Below the pieces are notes generated by a model. It was not told the origin of the DNA. It saw nothing but the letters and a program-made list of their open reading frames with translations, and did not search any database. Of a stretch of DNA of 39,996 nt, positions 1-7,458 are shown in pieces. How positions within the stretch are numbered: the stretch's first letter is position 1; the number at the start of each line of letters is the position of its first letter. A program made the position numbers and the translations under genes. The stretch comes from CAVQGZ01 sp964356295 (GTDB taxonomy: Bacteria > Actinomycetota > Actinomycetes > Jiangellales > Jiangellaceae), in assembly GCA_964356295.1 (NCBI GenBank), contig CAYHHE010000019.1, positions 1-39,996 of the forward strand. The letters run 5' to 3'.

Positions 1-64
1 CACCACGAACCGCCCCTGATCACAACCCGCACACGATCACGAAGCGTGGGGCCAGCGCGCCCTC

Positions 65-655
65 CTAGCGCCGCTGCCGGCGCCCGGGCTCCCACAGCAC
101 GTCGGCGACCGTCCCGTCCGGGCCGCGGTTGGCGTAGCGGCACAGGATGAACAGCAGGTCCGAGAGCCGGTTGAGGTAGGTCGCCGGCACCGCGTTCATG
201 TCCTCGCCGTGCGCGTAGAGCGCCGCCCAGGTGGCGCGCTCGGCACGTCGCACCTGCGTGCGTGCCACGTGCAGCAGCGCCGCCCCTCCGCTGCCGCCGG
301 GCAGCACGAAGGAGCGCAGCGGGCTGAGGTCGGCGTTGAACCGGTCGCACTGCTGCTCCAGCCACGTCACGTAGTCCTCGTGGACGCGCAGCGGGGGCAC
401 CTCGGGGTTCTCAGTGACCGGGGTGCACAGGTCGGCACCGACGTCGAACAGGTCGTTCTGGACCGTGAGCAGGACCTCGACCACATCCACCGGCAGGTCG
501 CCCAGGGCCAGTGCGACGCCGATGGCAGAGTTGGCCTCGTCCACGTCCGCGTAGGCCTCCAGTCGTGGGTCGGTCTTGCGCACGCGACTGAAGTCGCCGA
601 GCGCCGTCGTCCCGTCGTCGCCGGTACGGGTGTAGATCCGCGTCAGGTTCACCAC
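65..655 (-). CDS. pduO: PduO-type ATP:cob(I)alamin adenosyltransferase
   Basis: Transfers the adenosyl group of ATP to cob(I)alamin in the cytosol, giving adenosylcobalamin. The 196-residue protein has the family landmarks: TRTGDDGTT near the N-terminus (ATP-binding loop), VDEANSAIG around residue 40, RRAERATW and then YLNRLSDLLF near the C-terminus. The length is normal for the family. The start is GTG at 655 with no Shine-Dalgarno; a TAGGCT -10-like box ends 7 nt upstream, so the mRNA is probably leaderless. It is divergent from murA with 35 bp between the start codons. The likely client is the B12-dependent acyl-CoA mutase at 19995, with MeaB at 18033. The family call is secure; the link to that mutase is inferred. 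Confidence 0.95.
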   Translation of the reverse strand: MVNLTRIYTRTGDDGTTALGDFSRVRKTDPRLEAYADVDEANSAIGVALALGDLPVDVVEVLLTVQNDLFDVGADLCTPVTENPEVPPLRVHEDYVTWLEQQCDRFNADLSPLRSFVLPGGSGGAALLHVARTQVRRAERATWAALYAHGEDMNAVPATYLNRLSDLLFILCRYANRGPDGTVADVLWEPGRRQRR

Positions 656-690
656 GATGCCCAGCCTAGAGCCCCGCCTAGGATCGTCCG
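656..690. promoter_or_regulatory. Back-to-back leaderless promoters for pduO and murA
   Basis: The whole 35-bp gap between two divergent GTG starts holds two -10-like hexamers: TAGGCT on the minus strand (668-663), 7 nt before the pduO GTG, and TAGGAT on the plus strand (679-684), 6 nt before the murA GTG. Neither gene has a ribosome-binding site. The polymerase footprints must overlap, and each -35 region falls near or inside the other gene's start. Promoter identity is inferred from position and consensus. Confidence 0.6.
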
Positions 691-1989
691 GTGCTCACGC
701 GACCGCGTCCTGAACGACTACGGGTGCGAGGCGGCGCCCACCTTCGGGGCTCGGTGCGTGTGTCGGGTGCCAAGAACAGCGCCCTGAAGCTGATGGCCGC
801 CTCGCTGCTGGCGCCGGGACGCAGCGTCCTGCACGACGTGCCGGACATCCTCGACGTCGGGTACATGGCGGCGATGCTGGAGAACCTCGGGTGCGGCGTG
901 CTGCGCGACAACGGGTCGGTGGTCATCGACGTCCCCGGCGACGGTGCGCTGACCCATCGAGCGCCCTACGGCCTCGTCCGGAGGTTGCGTGCCTCCATCG
1001 CCGTCCTCGGGCCGCTGGTCGGCCGGCTCGGCGAGGCTCAGGTGGCCCTGCCTGGAGGGGACAACATCGGCTCCCGAGGTCTGGACATGCACCTGTCCGG
1101 CCTGGAACGCCTCGGCGCCAACGTGGCTGTCGAGCACGGCAACGTCGTGGCCCGGGCACCGGCGGGGTTGCGTGGGTCCAGCGTGTTCCTGGACTTCCCC
1201 AGCGTCGGCGCCACGGAGAACCTGCTGATGGCCGGCGTCCTTGCCCGCGGGACGACGGTGATCGAGAACGCCGCACGTGAACCGGAGATCGTCGACCTGT
1301 GCAGCATGCTTGCGGCCATGGGTGCCCGCATCGACGGGGCCGGCTCGTCGACTGTCGTGGTCCACGGCGTATCGGGCCTGCACCCGGTCGAGCACGTCGT
1401 CGTGCCGGACCGCATCGTCACCGGCACCTGGGCAGTGGCTGCCGTGATGACCCGGGGCGACATCACGATCACCAACGCGCGGCCGGAGCACCTGGAGATC
1501 GTCGTGGACAAGCTGTCCTGGTCCGGCGCGCAGCTGCGGGCGATCGAGGACGGGATGCAGGTGACGATGGTCGAGCGCGCCCGGGCCTTCGACGTGGTCA
1601 CCCTGCCGTACCCGGGGTTCCCGACGGACCTGCAGCCCATGGTGGTCGCCCTCAACGCGGTCGCGGACGGGACGGCCATGATCACCGAGAACGTCTTCGA
1701 GTCCAGGTTCATGTTCGTCAACGAGCTGGCACGCCTGGGCGCCGATGTCCGCACCGAGGGGCACCACGCGGCCGTCCGGGGCAAGCCGGTGCTGTCCGGC
1801 GCTCCGGTTGCCGCCACCGACATCCGAGCCGGCGCCGGGCTGGTGCTGGCCGGGCTGGTGGCCGACGGGGAGACCCTGGTGACGGCGGTCCACCACATCG
1901 ACCGGGGGTACCCGGACTTCGTGCCACAGCTGCAGGCGTTGGGGGCCGACGTGCGGCGGGAGCCCGACGAGGTCTCCGACTACGACTGA
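691..1989 (+). CDS. murA: UDP-N-acetylglucosamine 1-carboxyvinyltransferase (MurA)
   Basis: First committed step of peptidoglycan synthesis: transfers enolpyruvate from PEP to UDP-GlcNAc in the cytosol. The 432-residue protein starts the EPSP-synthase-like fold with VRGGAHLRGSVRVSGAKNSA, carries the catalytic loop LPGGDNIGSR and later the PTDLQPM motif. The loop residue that is Cys115 in E. coli MurA is Asp124 here, the change known from mycobacterial and other actinobacterial MurA that blocks covalent modification by fosfomycin. The GTG start is 6 nt after a TAGGAT box and has no Shine-Dalgarno, so it is probably leaderless. A GC-rich dyad follows the stop. Actinobacteria often carry two MurA copies, so this may not be the only one. 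Confidence 0.96.
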   Translation: MLTRPRPERLRVRGGAHLRGSVRVSGAKNSALKLMAASLLAPGRSVLHDVPDILDVGYMAAMLENLGCGVLRDNGSVVIDVPGDGALTHRAPYGLVRRLRASIAVLGPLVGRLGEAQVALPGGDNIGSRGLDMHLSGLERLGANVAVEHGNVVARAPAGLRGSSVFLDFPSVGATENLLMAGVLARGTTVIENAAREPEIVDLCSMLAAMGARIDGAGSSTVVVHGVSGLHPVEHVVVPDRIVTGTWAVAAVMTRGDITITNARPEHLEIVVDKLSWSGAQLRAIEDGMQVTMVERARAFDVVTLPYPGFPTDLQPMVVALNAVADGTAMITENVFESRFMFVNELARLGADVRTEGHHAAVRGKPVLSGAPVAATDIRAGAGLVLAGLVADGETLVTAVHHIDRGYPDFVPQLQALGADVRREPDEVSDYD

Positions 1990-2019
1990 GCCCTGGGCCG
2001 GCGCCGGCCGACCGGCTCA
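1987..2019. terminator. GC-rich dyad between convergent murA and membrane-protein gene
   Basis: TGAGCC (1987-1992) pairs with GGCTCA (2014-2019) around a perfect 14-bp palindrome, GGCCGGCGCCGGCC (1996-2009). The element spans the stop codons of two convergent genes and has no T tract. Its position suits a bidirectional terminator. Confidence 0.5.
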
Positions 2020-2349
2020 GCCGCCCGGACGCGTGCCGAGTACCCCCTGGGCACGGGCCAGGTCGGCAGGCCACACCAGGATCCGCAGACCATCGGTGGT
2101 GCGGGCCACGTTGCAGGCGATCCCCGCTGCGGCCAGGGCAGTGCGCATCCGTTCCGCGTCCTGCCCCGTGATGGGCTCGGCAGCCGGGACGAGCAGCCCG
2201 TAGTCGGTCGGTGCTCCCGGCTGTGCCGGCGGCGTGACCAGGCTGTGCCCCCGGGAGAACCCCCACCGCAGGATGAGGACCAGGACCACCAGTCCCAGGA
2301 CCGCGATGATCGGCCCGTAGGTGTAGGAGAAGCTCCCCCAGCCCGGCAC
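2017..2349 (-). CDS. Small membrane protein of unknown function
   Basis: I do not recognise the family. Starting at GTG 2349 gives 110 residues: a short polar N-terminus (MPGWGSFSYTYGP), one strongly hydrophobic segment at about residues 13-30, then a basic stretch (LRWGFSRGH) and a soluble tail of about 75 residues. The tail reads like a small alpha/beta module, with a run around AERMRTALAAAGIACNV followed by RILVWPADLARAQ. The arrangement suggests an N-terminal anchor with a cytosolic domain. The frame stays open far upstream; GTG 2349 was chosen because the membrane segment begins just after it and a CAGAAT -10-like box lies 6 nt before it. It faces murA and is divergent from the STAS gene. 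Confidence 0.65.
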   Translation of the reverse strand: MPGWGSFSYTYGPIIAVLGLVVLVLILRWGFSRGHSLVTPPAQPGAPTDYGLLVPAAEPITGQDAERMRTALAAAGIACNVARTTDGLRILVWPADLARAQGVLGTRPGG

Positions 2350-2412
2350 GGGGCAATTCTGCTCGTGGGTCGGCCTGCTGGCGAGCGGGCGGCGGGCGTG
2401 GACACGCCGATG

Positions 2413-2440
2413 CAACTCAGTTGTCACACGTGTCACAGTG
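2413..2440. promoter_or_regulatory. Clustered short dyad and direct repeat in a divergent promoter region
   Basis: The 148-bp gap between the small membrane protein and the STAS gene contains CAACT-C-AGTTG (2413-2423), immediately followed by the direct repeat TGTCAC-ACG-TGTCAC (2422-2436), whose centre includes the palindrome ACACGTGT. This is AT-richer than the surroundings and could be an operator. No matching regulator is evident. Confidence 0.3.
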
Positions 2441-2497
2441 GGCTCTCTAGTCTCGGCCTGGACGATCCGGCTCCCTTCCCCTGGCACGGAGGCATCG

Positions 2498-2821
2498 ATG
2501 GTGGACGTCGTGGAGACCGCCGGCGGCCTTCGGGTGTCGGGCATGCTGGACGTCCGCAGCGTGTCCGAGGTGCGCACGGCCTTGTACCGGGTGCTCGAGG
2601 GCTCGACTGGTGACATCGCCATCGACCTATCCAGCCTGGACGCACTCGATGCCACTGGGCTGGCGGTGATCGTCGCTGCGCACCGGCGTGCCGTGGCCCA
2701 GGGCCGCCAGCTCGTCCTGCACGGTGTGCGGCCGTCGCTGGCCCGGGTGCTCGCCGTCACCCGGCTCAACCGAGTCCTCGTGGTCAACCGCGCGAGCGCC
2801 TCCGGCTCGACCGCCGCCTGA
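2498..2821 (+). CDS. STAS-domain protein (anti-sigma factor antagonist-like)
   Basis: A single STAS domain of 107 residues, the size of SpoIIAA/RsbV-type anti-anti-sigma factors, which bind an anti-sigma kinase in the cytosol and release a sigma factor. The core AIDLSSLDALDATGLAVIVA matches the STAS helix-1 region; the usual phosphorylated Ser/Thr corresponds to Thr53 in DATG. ATG 2498 is preferred over the upstream in-frame start at 2438 because GGAGG (2488-2492) precedes it at good spacing and the domain starts there. No partner anti-sigma kinase or sigma factor is encoded nearby, so the partner is unknown. Confidence 0.85.
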   Translation: MVDVVETAGGLRVSGMLDVRSVSEVRTALYRVLEGSTGDIAIDLSSLDALDATGLAVIVAAHRRAVAQGRQLVLHGVRPSLARVLAVTRLNRVLVVNRASASGSTAA

Positions 2822-2834
2822 GGGACGCCGACGG

Positions 2835-3797
2835 TCAGACCAGGTCGTCCAGGAGGGCGGCGACGTCGTCGGCGCATCCCCAGGACAGCGTCACGCCGGC
2901 TCCGCCGTGGCCGTAGCAGGCCACGACGGGCACGTCGTCGACGGGCCGGACGACCTCCAGGCGCACCGTAGTGCGTCCCGGACGCAGCCCCACCCGGATG
3001 TCAACCAGCCTGGCGTCACGGAGGGCGGGAACCAGGGCTCGGCAGCGCCGCAGGATGTCCCGGGACGTTGCGGGGTCGGGATCGGTGCCCCAGTGGTTCG
3101 GCTCGGCCGTGCCGCCGCACACGACCACGCAACGACGGGGCACCACGTAGGTGGGTGAGGCAGGGTCCGACTCGTCCAGCACCCACTCCTCGAGGCCAAC
3201 CTGCTCCAGGAGGACCACCTGCCCGCGGATCGGTCGCACGTTCGGGTCGTCGAGCAGCGCGCCCGAGCCGAGCCCGGCGCACACCACGACGGCGTCCGTG
3301 GTGTGATCGACGTCACGAAGGCTGTCTCGCGTGATCGGGTCGCACTCCTCGACGACACCACCGGCGCAGATCACCTGGCGGGTGAGCCAGGGCAGGTAGA
3401 CCGACATGTCGGCCACGGGAGCGAGGAAGGACCATCCCGCCGAGGGCTGCGCGCTAACGGTGCTGGGCGGGTCCAGCACGGCGAAGCCCTCGACGTCGGC
3501 GTGCCAGTCGGGCGGGTCCTGGGCTAGGCCCCGCAGGTCCCGTCCTCCTCTGAGGTCGACCCCGGACTCCGGGGCGGTCCTGGCCAGGTCGGCGAGCGTG
3601 CGGTACGTCGCGGCGCCCCAGCGGCGCGTCGCCTCGGCAGGAGCCGCAAGGTAGGGGTACCAGAGCGCTGCTGCCACCGACGACGTCGTCGCGGCTCCGG
3701 TCCGGTCCCCCCGAACCCTCACCTGATGACCTCGTGCCAGCAGGCGCTGCGCCACCGAGAGACCCACCACGCCGGCGCCGAGTACCTCGACCCGCAT
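2835..3797 (-). CDS. dao: FAD-dependent D-amino-acid oxidase family protein
   Basis: Oxidative deamination of D-amino acids to 2-oxo acids, ammonia and H2O2. The 320-residue protein begins with the FAD Rossmann motif VLGAGVVGLSVAQRL (GxGxxG at residues 7-12) and ends with ACYGHGGAGVTLSWGCA, which matches the C-terminal D-amino-acid-oxidase signature. The length is close to that of bacterial and eukaryotic DAO. The start ATG shares one base with the nucS stop (TGATG), so the two genes are probably co-transcribed and translationally coupled. It converges on the STAS gene with 13 bp between stops and no visible terminator. D-Asp oxidase is an alternative; substrate cannot be read from sequence. 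Confidence 0.88.
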   Translation of the reverse strand: MRVEVLGAGVVGLSVAQRLLARGHQVRVRGDRTGAATTSSVAAALWYPYLAAPAEATRRWGAATYRTLADLARTAPESGVDLRGGRDLRGLAQDPPDWHADVEGFAVLDPPSTVSAQPSAGWSFLAPVADMSVYLPWLTRQVICAGGVVEECDPITRDSLRDVDHTTDAVVVCAGLGSGALLDDPNVRPIRGQVVLLEQVGLEEWVLDESDPASPTYVVPRRCVVVCGGTAEPNHWGTDPDPATSRDILRRCRALVPALRDARLVDIRVGLRPGRTTVRLEVVRPVDDVPVVACYGHGGAGVTLSWGCADDVAALLDDLV

Positions 3798-4471
3798 CAG
3801 AACAGCCGGGTCGCCGGGTCGTCGAGACCGCGCAGAGCGTCGTAGTCGATCACGGTGCAGGCGATGCCGCGGTCAGCGGCCAGCGTGCGCGCCTGGGGCT
3901 TGATCTCCTGGGCAGCCAGCACGCCGCGTACCGGGGCGAGGAGGCGATCGCGGTTGAGCAGGTCGAGGTAGCGCGAGAGCTGCTCCACCCCGTCGATCTC
4001 ACCTCGGCGCTTGACCTCCACGGCGACCGCCATCCCTGTCCCGTCGCGGCAGAGCAGGTCCACCGGGCCGATCGGGGTCGGGTACTCGCGCCGGACGAGC
4101 TGCCAGTCCTCGCCGAGGGTGGCGACGTGCTCGGCGAGGAGTCGTTGCAGGTGCGCTTCCACACCGTCCTTGACCAGCCCCGGATCGGGCCCGAGCTCGT
4201 GCGAGCTGTCGTGGAGGACCTCCAGCAGGATGATGCGCAAGGTCTCGCCGGCCGCGTTCGACACCGTCCAGACGTCGGTCCCGTCCGGCTGCCGCTCGGT
4301 GGTGGTGCGGCACGGCGGACTCATCCAGTTCAGCGGCTTGTACGCGCGGTCGTCGGCGTGGACCGACACCGAGCCGTCGGCCTTGACCAGCAGCAGTCGC
4401 AGCGCCGGGGCGAGGTAGGCCGACAGGCGCCCGGAGTAGTCGACCTCGCACCGGGCCACCACCAACCGCAC
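3797..4471 (-). CDS. nucS: Mismatch-repair endonuclease NucS
   Basis: Non-canonical mismatch repair nuclease of archaea and actinobacteria (EndoMS/NucS), cutting both strands at mismatches. The 224-residue protein has the N-terminal DNA-binding/dimerisation part (VRLVVARCEVDYSGRLSAYL) and a C-terminal PD-(D/E)xK domain: Asp138 in GPVDLL, Glu152 and Lys154 in VEVKRRGEIDG, then QLSRYLDLLNRD. It ends in ATRLF, fitting the short C-terminal sliding-clamp-binding tail reported for this family. GTG 4471 gives the family length; a TAACGT -10-like box 8 nt upstream suggests a leaderless start. The minus-strand frame is open far upstream across the dehydrogenase gene, but that extension is a shadow. 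Confidence 0.95.
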   Translation of the reverse strand: MRLVVARCEVDYSGRLSAYLAPALRLLLVKADGSVSVHADDRAYKPLNWMSPPCRTTTERQPDGTDVWTVSNAAGETLRIILLEVLHDSSHELGPDPGLVKDGVEAHLQRLLAEHVATLGEDWQLVRREYPTPIGPVDLLCRDGTGMAVAVEVKRRGEIDGVEQLSRYLDLLNRDRLLAPVRGVLAAQEIKPQARTLAADRGIACTVIDYDALRGLDDPATRLF

Positions 4472-4552
4472 GGCGCCGCACGTTACCCGCCAGGTGCCGG
4501 TCGTGGGCAACCTCACCGCCACAGCGGGACGGGGCCGTGCAAGACTTCCCGC

Positions 4553-6334
4553 ATGGCCAGGGAATTCGCGCAGGTAGGTGTCGTCGGGCTGGGTACGAAC
4601 GGGGCAGGGATCGCCGAGGTCCTCGCTCGCCACGGAATCGAGGTCGTCGGGGTGGAGGGCGACCAGGCCAGCGCCGAGGAGGCTCGTGCGCGCATCGAGA
4701 GGTCCGTGGCGCGAGCCGTCGAGCGCGACAAGCTCGACTCGGCGGAGGGGGAGGCGCTGCTCGGGAGGATCACCGTCGGCACCGAGCTGTCCGCTCTGAG
4801 CACCTGCATGCTGGTCCTCGAAGCGGTGCCAGAGCGGCTCGAGGTGAAGAAGCGTCTGTTCTCCGAGTTGCACGAACTGCTCCCGGAGGAGGCGATCCTC
4901 GGGACCAACACGATGGCCCTGTCGGTGACCGAACTGGCGGTGTCGACCGGTCGGCCTCAGCGCGTGATCGGCACGCACTTCTTCAACCCGGCGCAGGTGG
5001 TGCCGTTCATCGAGGTGGTCACCACCGTGGTGACCGACCCGAGTGTCGTGCAGGACGTGGTCGCGCTGGCCGAGCGACTCGAGAAGCAGCCGGTGGTGTG
5101 CGGGGACAGGGCCGGCTTCATCGCCAACGCCTTGCTGTTCGGCTACCTCAACCATGCCGTGCGCATGTTCGAGGAGCGCTACGCCTCCCGCGAGGACATC
5201 GACGCCGCGATGATCTACGGCTGCGGCTACCCCATGGGTCCGCTGGCGCTGCTCGACCTCATCGGGCTCGACACGGCCTTCCAGACCCTGGAGACGATGT
5301 ACCTGCGCTCCGATGACCGGCTGCACGCCCCGGCTCCGTTGTTCAAGCAGATGATCGCGGCCGGTCGCACCGGCCGGAAGGTCGGGGCGGGCTTCTACAC
5401 CTACGAGGCTCCAGGCTCCTCGGTAGTGGTCCGCGACCCGGCGACGCCGCAGGCTGGTGGTGAGGAGGGCAGCACTCGACCGGTGAGCCGGGTCGGGGTG
5501 GTCGGCTCTGGGACGATGGCCACCGGCATCGTCGAGGTGTTCGCCAAGGCAGGCTTCGACACGATCGTGGTCGCCCGCAGCGACGACAAGGCCGCCGCCG
5601 CGGTCGGCAAGGTGGAGAAGTCGCTCAACCGCGCGGTGTCCAAGGGTCGGCTCGAGGAGTCTGCGCGGGACGAGATCCTCGCGCGCGTGACCCCCGCATC
5701 GTCCCGGCAGGCGCTGGCCGACGTCGACCTGGTCGTGGAGGCCATCGCCGAGGAGCTGGACATCAAGCGCGAGCTGTTTGCCGACCTCGACGCCATCTGC
5801 AAGCCCGGCGCCATCCTGGCCACCACCACGTCCTCGCTGCCCGTTATCGAGTGCGCCGCGGTCACGTCCCGGCCGCAGGACGTCATCGGAATGCACTTCT
5901 TCAACCCTGCGCCGGTGATGAAGCTGGTCGAAGTGGTCACCACGGTGGCGACCGCCGCCGAGGTCGCCCGCACGGTCCGTGACCTGTGTCGCAGCACCAA
6001 GAAGATTCCGGTGACCTGCGGCGACCGAGCTGGGTTCATCGTCAACGCCCTGCTGTTTCCCTACCTCAATGACGCTGTTCGCATGTTGGAGCAGCACTAC
6101 GCCAGCATGGACGACATCGACACCGCCATGAAGGTCGGATGCTCGCTGCCGATGGGCCCGTTCACCCTGCTGGACGTCGTGGGTCTCGACGTATCCCTGG
6201 CGATCGAGCAGCGGCTCTACCAGGAGTTCCGCGAGCCCGGATGGAAGCCTGCGCCGATGCTGGAGCACCTGGTGACTGCCGGGTACCTCGGGCGCAAGGC
6301 AGGTCGGGGCTTCCGGGACTACTCCTCCTCCTGA
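4553..6334 (+). CDS. Tandem-fused 3-hydroxyacyl-CoA (3-hydroxybutyryl-CoA) dehydrogenase
   Basis: Oxidises or reduces 3-hydroxyacyl-CoA / 3-oxoacyl-CoA in the cytosol. The 593-residue protein is two complete dehydrogenases in a row, about residues 1-288 and 311-593. Each has a Rossmann motif (GLGTNGAGI; GSGTMATGI), the catalytic His in HFFNPA (His142; His448), GDRAGFI and the C-terminal helical domain (YPMGPLALLDLIGLDTA; LPMGPFTLLDVVGLD). The copies differ in the cofactor loop: GxGxxG with Glu35 in copy 1, GxGxxA with Arg342-Ser343 in copy 2. Tandem proteins of this type occur in streptomycetes. ATG 4553 was chosen because it directly precedes the Rossmann strand, though the frame is open upstream; there is no clear Shine-Dalgarno. 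Divergent from nucS. Confidence 0.92.
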   Translation: MAREFAQVGVVGLGTNGAGIAEVLARHGIEVVGVEGDQASAEEARARIERSVARAVERDKLDSAEGEALLGRITVGTELSALSTCMLVLEAVPERLEVKKRLFSELHELLPEEAILGTNTMALSVTELAVSTGRPQRVIGTHFFNPAQVVPFIEVVTTVVTDPSVVQDVVALAERLEKQPVVCGDRAGFIANALLFGYLNHAVRMFEERYASREDIDAAMIYGCGYPMGPLALLDLIGLDTAFQTLETMYLRSDDRLHAPAPLFKQMIAAGRTGRKVGAGFYTYEAPGSSVVVRDPATPQAGGEEGSTRPVSRVGVVGSGTMATGIVEVFAKAGFDTIVVARSDDKAAAAVGKVEKSLNRAVSKGRLEESARDEILARVTPASSRQALADVDLVVEAIAEELDIKRELFADLDAICKPGAILATTTSSLPVIECAAVTSRPQDVIGMHFFNPAPVMKLVEVVTTVATAAEVARTVRDLCRSTKKIPVTCGDRAGFIVNALLFPYLNDAVRMLEQHYASMDDIDTAMKVGCSLPMGPFTLLDVVGLDVSLAIEQRLYQEFREPGWKPAPMLEHLVTAGYLGRKAGRGFRDYSSS

Positions 6335-6415
6335 CCGGACGGACCGCGGGCCGACGCGCTGGGTGCCTACCCGGCGCGGGCTGACGACTGCTGCGATCGG
6401 GACGGGAGGCGAAAG

Positions 6416-6709
6416 GTGTCTCGCCGCCGACGACACCATCCCCCGGGTAGGCGTGCTCGCCGAGGCGCTGCTTGCGAGGCGATCGAGTCCGGACCGGACG
6501 GAGACTGGGTGGTCAGGTCGGTGACCGGCGCGTCGAGCACGAAGCCCTACCGCTGCCCCGGGTGCGACCAGACCATAACCCCAGCCACCCCGCACCTCGT
6601 AGCCTGGCCGGCACCTGGCAGCACCCTGTCCGGAGGGGGGCTGGACGAGCGGCGGCATTGGCACACCTCGTGCTGGCGTGCCCGGCAACGGCGGCGACCC
6701 GGCCGATGA
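6416..6709 (+). CDS. Small Cys/His-rich (zinc-ribbon-like) protein
   Basis: A 97-residue protein with a very basic N-terminus (MSRRRRHHPPGRRARR) and a putative metal site: CPGC near residue 47, His at about 61, then HWHTSC near the C-terminus. Homologues in actinobacteria are often labelled ATP/GTP-binding protein, but I see no P-loop, so that label looks unjustified. The start GTG 6416 is supported by GGGAGG (6404-6409). Its stop overlaps the start of the following hydrolase (ATGA), so the two are translationally coupled. It follows the fused dehydrogenase after 81 bp with no obvious terminator and may belong to the same transcript. The function is unknown; a nucleic-acid-binding role is a guess from the basic charge. 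Confidence 0.8.
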   Translation: MSRRRRHHPPGRRARRGAACEAIESGPDGDWVVRSVTGASSTKPYRCPGCDQTITPATPHLVAWPAPGSTLSGGGLDERRHWHTSCWRARQRRRPGR

Positions 6710-7458
6710 CGCAGGTGGAGATCCGGGCCGGGACCATCCTCCCCGCACACCGAGAGCCGATCAGCCTGCACACCGTCGACGGACTGAGGCTGGTCGGCGA
6801 GCTCGCGGTCCCCTTCGAGGCCGAGCCGCGAGCCACGCTCGTGTGCCTGCACCCACTGCCCACCCACGGCGGTTCGATGGACAGCCATGTCCTGCGCAAG
6901 GCCGCGTGGCGACTCCCGGCGCTGGCCGACCTCGCCGTGCTGCGCTTCAACACCCGCGGTACGAGCAGCAGGGACGGCACCTCCGAGGGAGCGTTCGACG
7001 CCGCGGTCGGCGAGCAGCACGATGTCGCGGCGGCCATCGAGTACGCGGAGTTCCACGACCTTCCCCGTCGCTGGCTGCTGGGCTGGTCCTTCGGTACCGA
7101 CCTGGCACTCGTCCACGGGCTCGACCCGTCGATCGAGGGGGCGGTGCTGCTGAGCCCCCCGCTGCGCTACACGCGAGAGGACGACCTCGATCGCTGGGCG
7201 GCGGCGGGGACGCCGCTGACGGCGCTGGTCCCCGAGCTCGACGACTTCCTGCGCCCGGCGCAGGCGCGTCAGCGCTTCGCCCGAGTACCACAAGCCGAGG
7301 TCGTGGGTGTGCAGGGTGCCCGTCACCTGTGGGTCGGGGAGCCCTCGGTGCGTCGGGTGCTCAGCGAGGTCGTGGCGCGCGTGGCGCCGGAGGCGTTGCC
7401 GCTGCCCACCTCGTGGTCAGGCCCGTACGAGACCTTCAACGAGCTCGGCTCGCCCTAG
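6706..7458 (+). CDS. Alpha/beta hydrolase
   Basis: A 250-residue alpha/beta-hydrolase fold protein. The nucleophile elbow is GWSFG with Ser128; an oxyanion-loop segment CLHPLPTHGG is at residues 48-56 and the probable catalytic His is in GVQGARHLWVG. It resembles the family with a short lid and the motif LRFNTRGTS after the third strand. It starts inside the preceding small gene (ATGA) and so is translationally coupled to it. Its stop overlaps the stop of the convergent ferrochelatase-like gene by 4 bp. The substrate is unknown; neighbouring CoA-ester enzymes make an esterase or thioesterase possible, but nothing in the sequence fixes this. Confidence 0.85.
   Translation: MTQVEIRAGTILPAHREPISLHTVDGLRLVGELAVPFEAEPRATLVCLHPLPTHGGSMDSHVLRKAAWRLPALADLAVLRFNTRGTSSRDGTSEGAFDAAVGEQHDVAAAIEYAEFHDLPRRWLLGWSFGTDLALVHGLDPSIEGAVLLSPPLRYTREDDLDRWAAAGTPLTALVPELDDFLRPAQARQRFARVPQAEVVGVQGARHLWVGEPSVRRVLSEVVARVAPEALPLPTSWSGPYETFNELGSP

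Noticed and set aside
1..64. Any feature in the first 64 bp
   Set aside because: Only the region after the pduO stop; no hairpin or coding signal that I can support.
209..787. 192-codon plus-strand ORF opposite pduO
   Set aside because: Shadow of pduO; it would overlap the pduO/murA promoters and has no domain.
3734..4552. In-frame upstream extension of the fused dehydrogenase
   Set aside because: It overlaps nucS on the other strand and has low-complexity basic composition; the protein family starts at the Rossmann strand just after ATG 4553.
4472..6748. Very long minus-strand reading frame upstream of nucS (extending to 6748)
   Set aside because: It runs opposite the fused dehydrogenase, whose motifs are clear; the upstream translation has no recognisable domain. 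Only the last 224 codons (NucS) are real.
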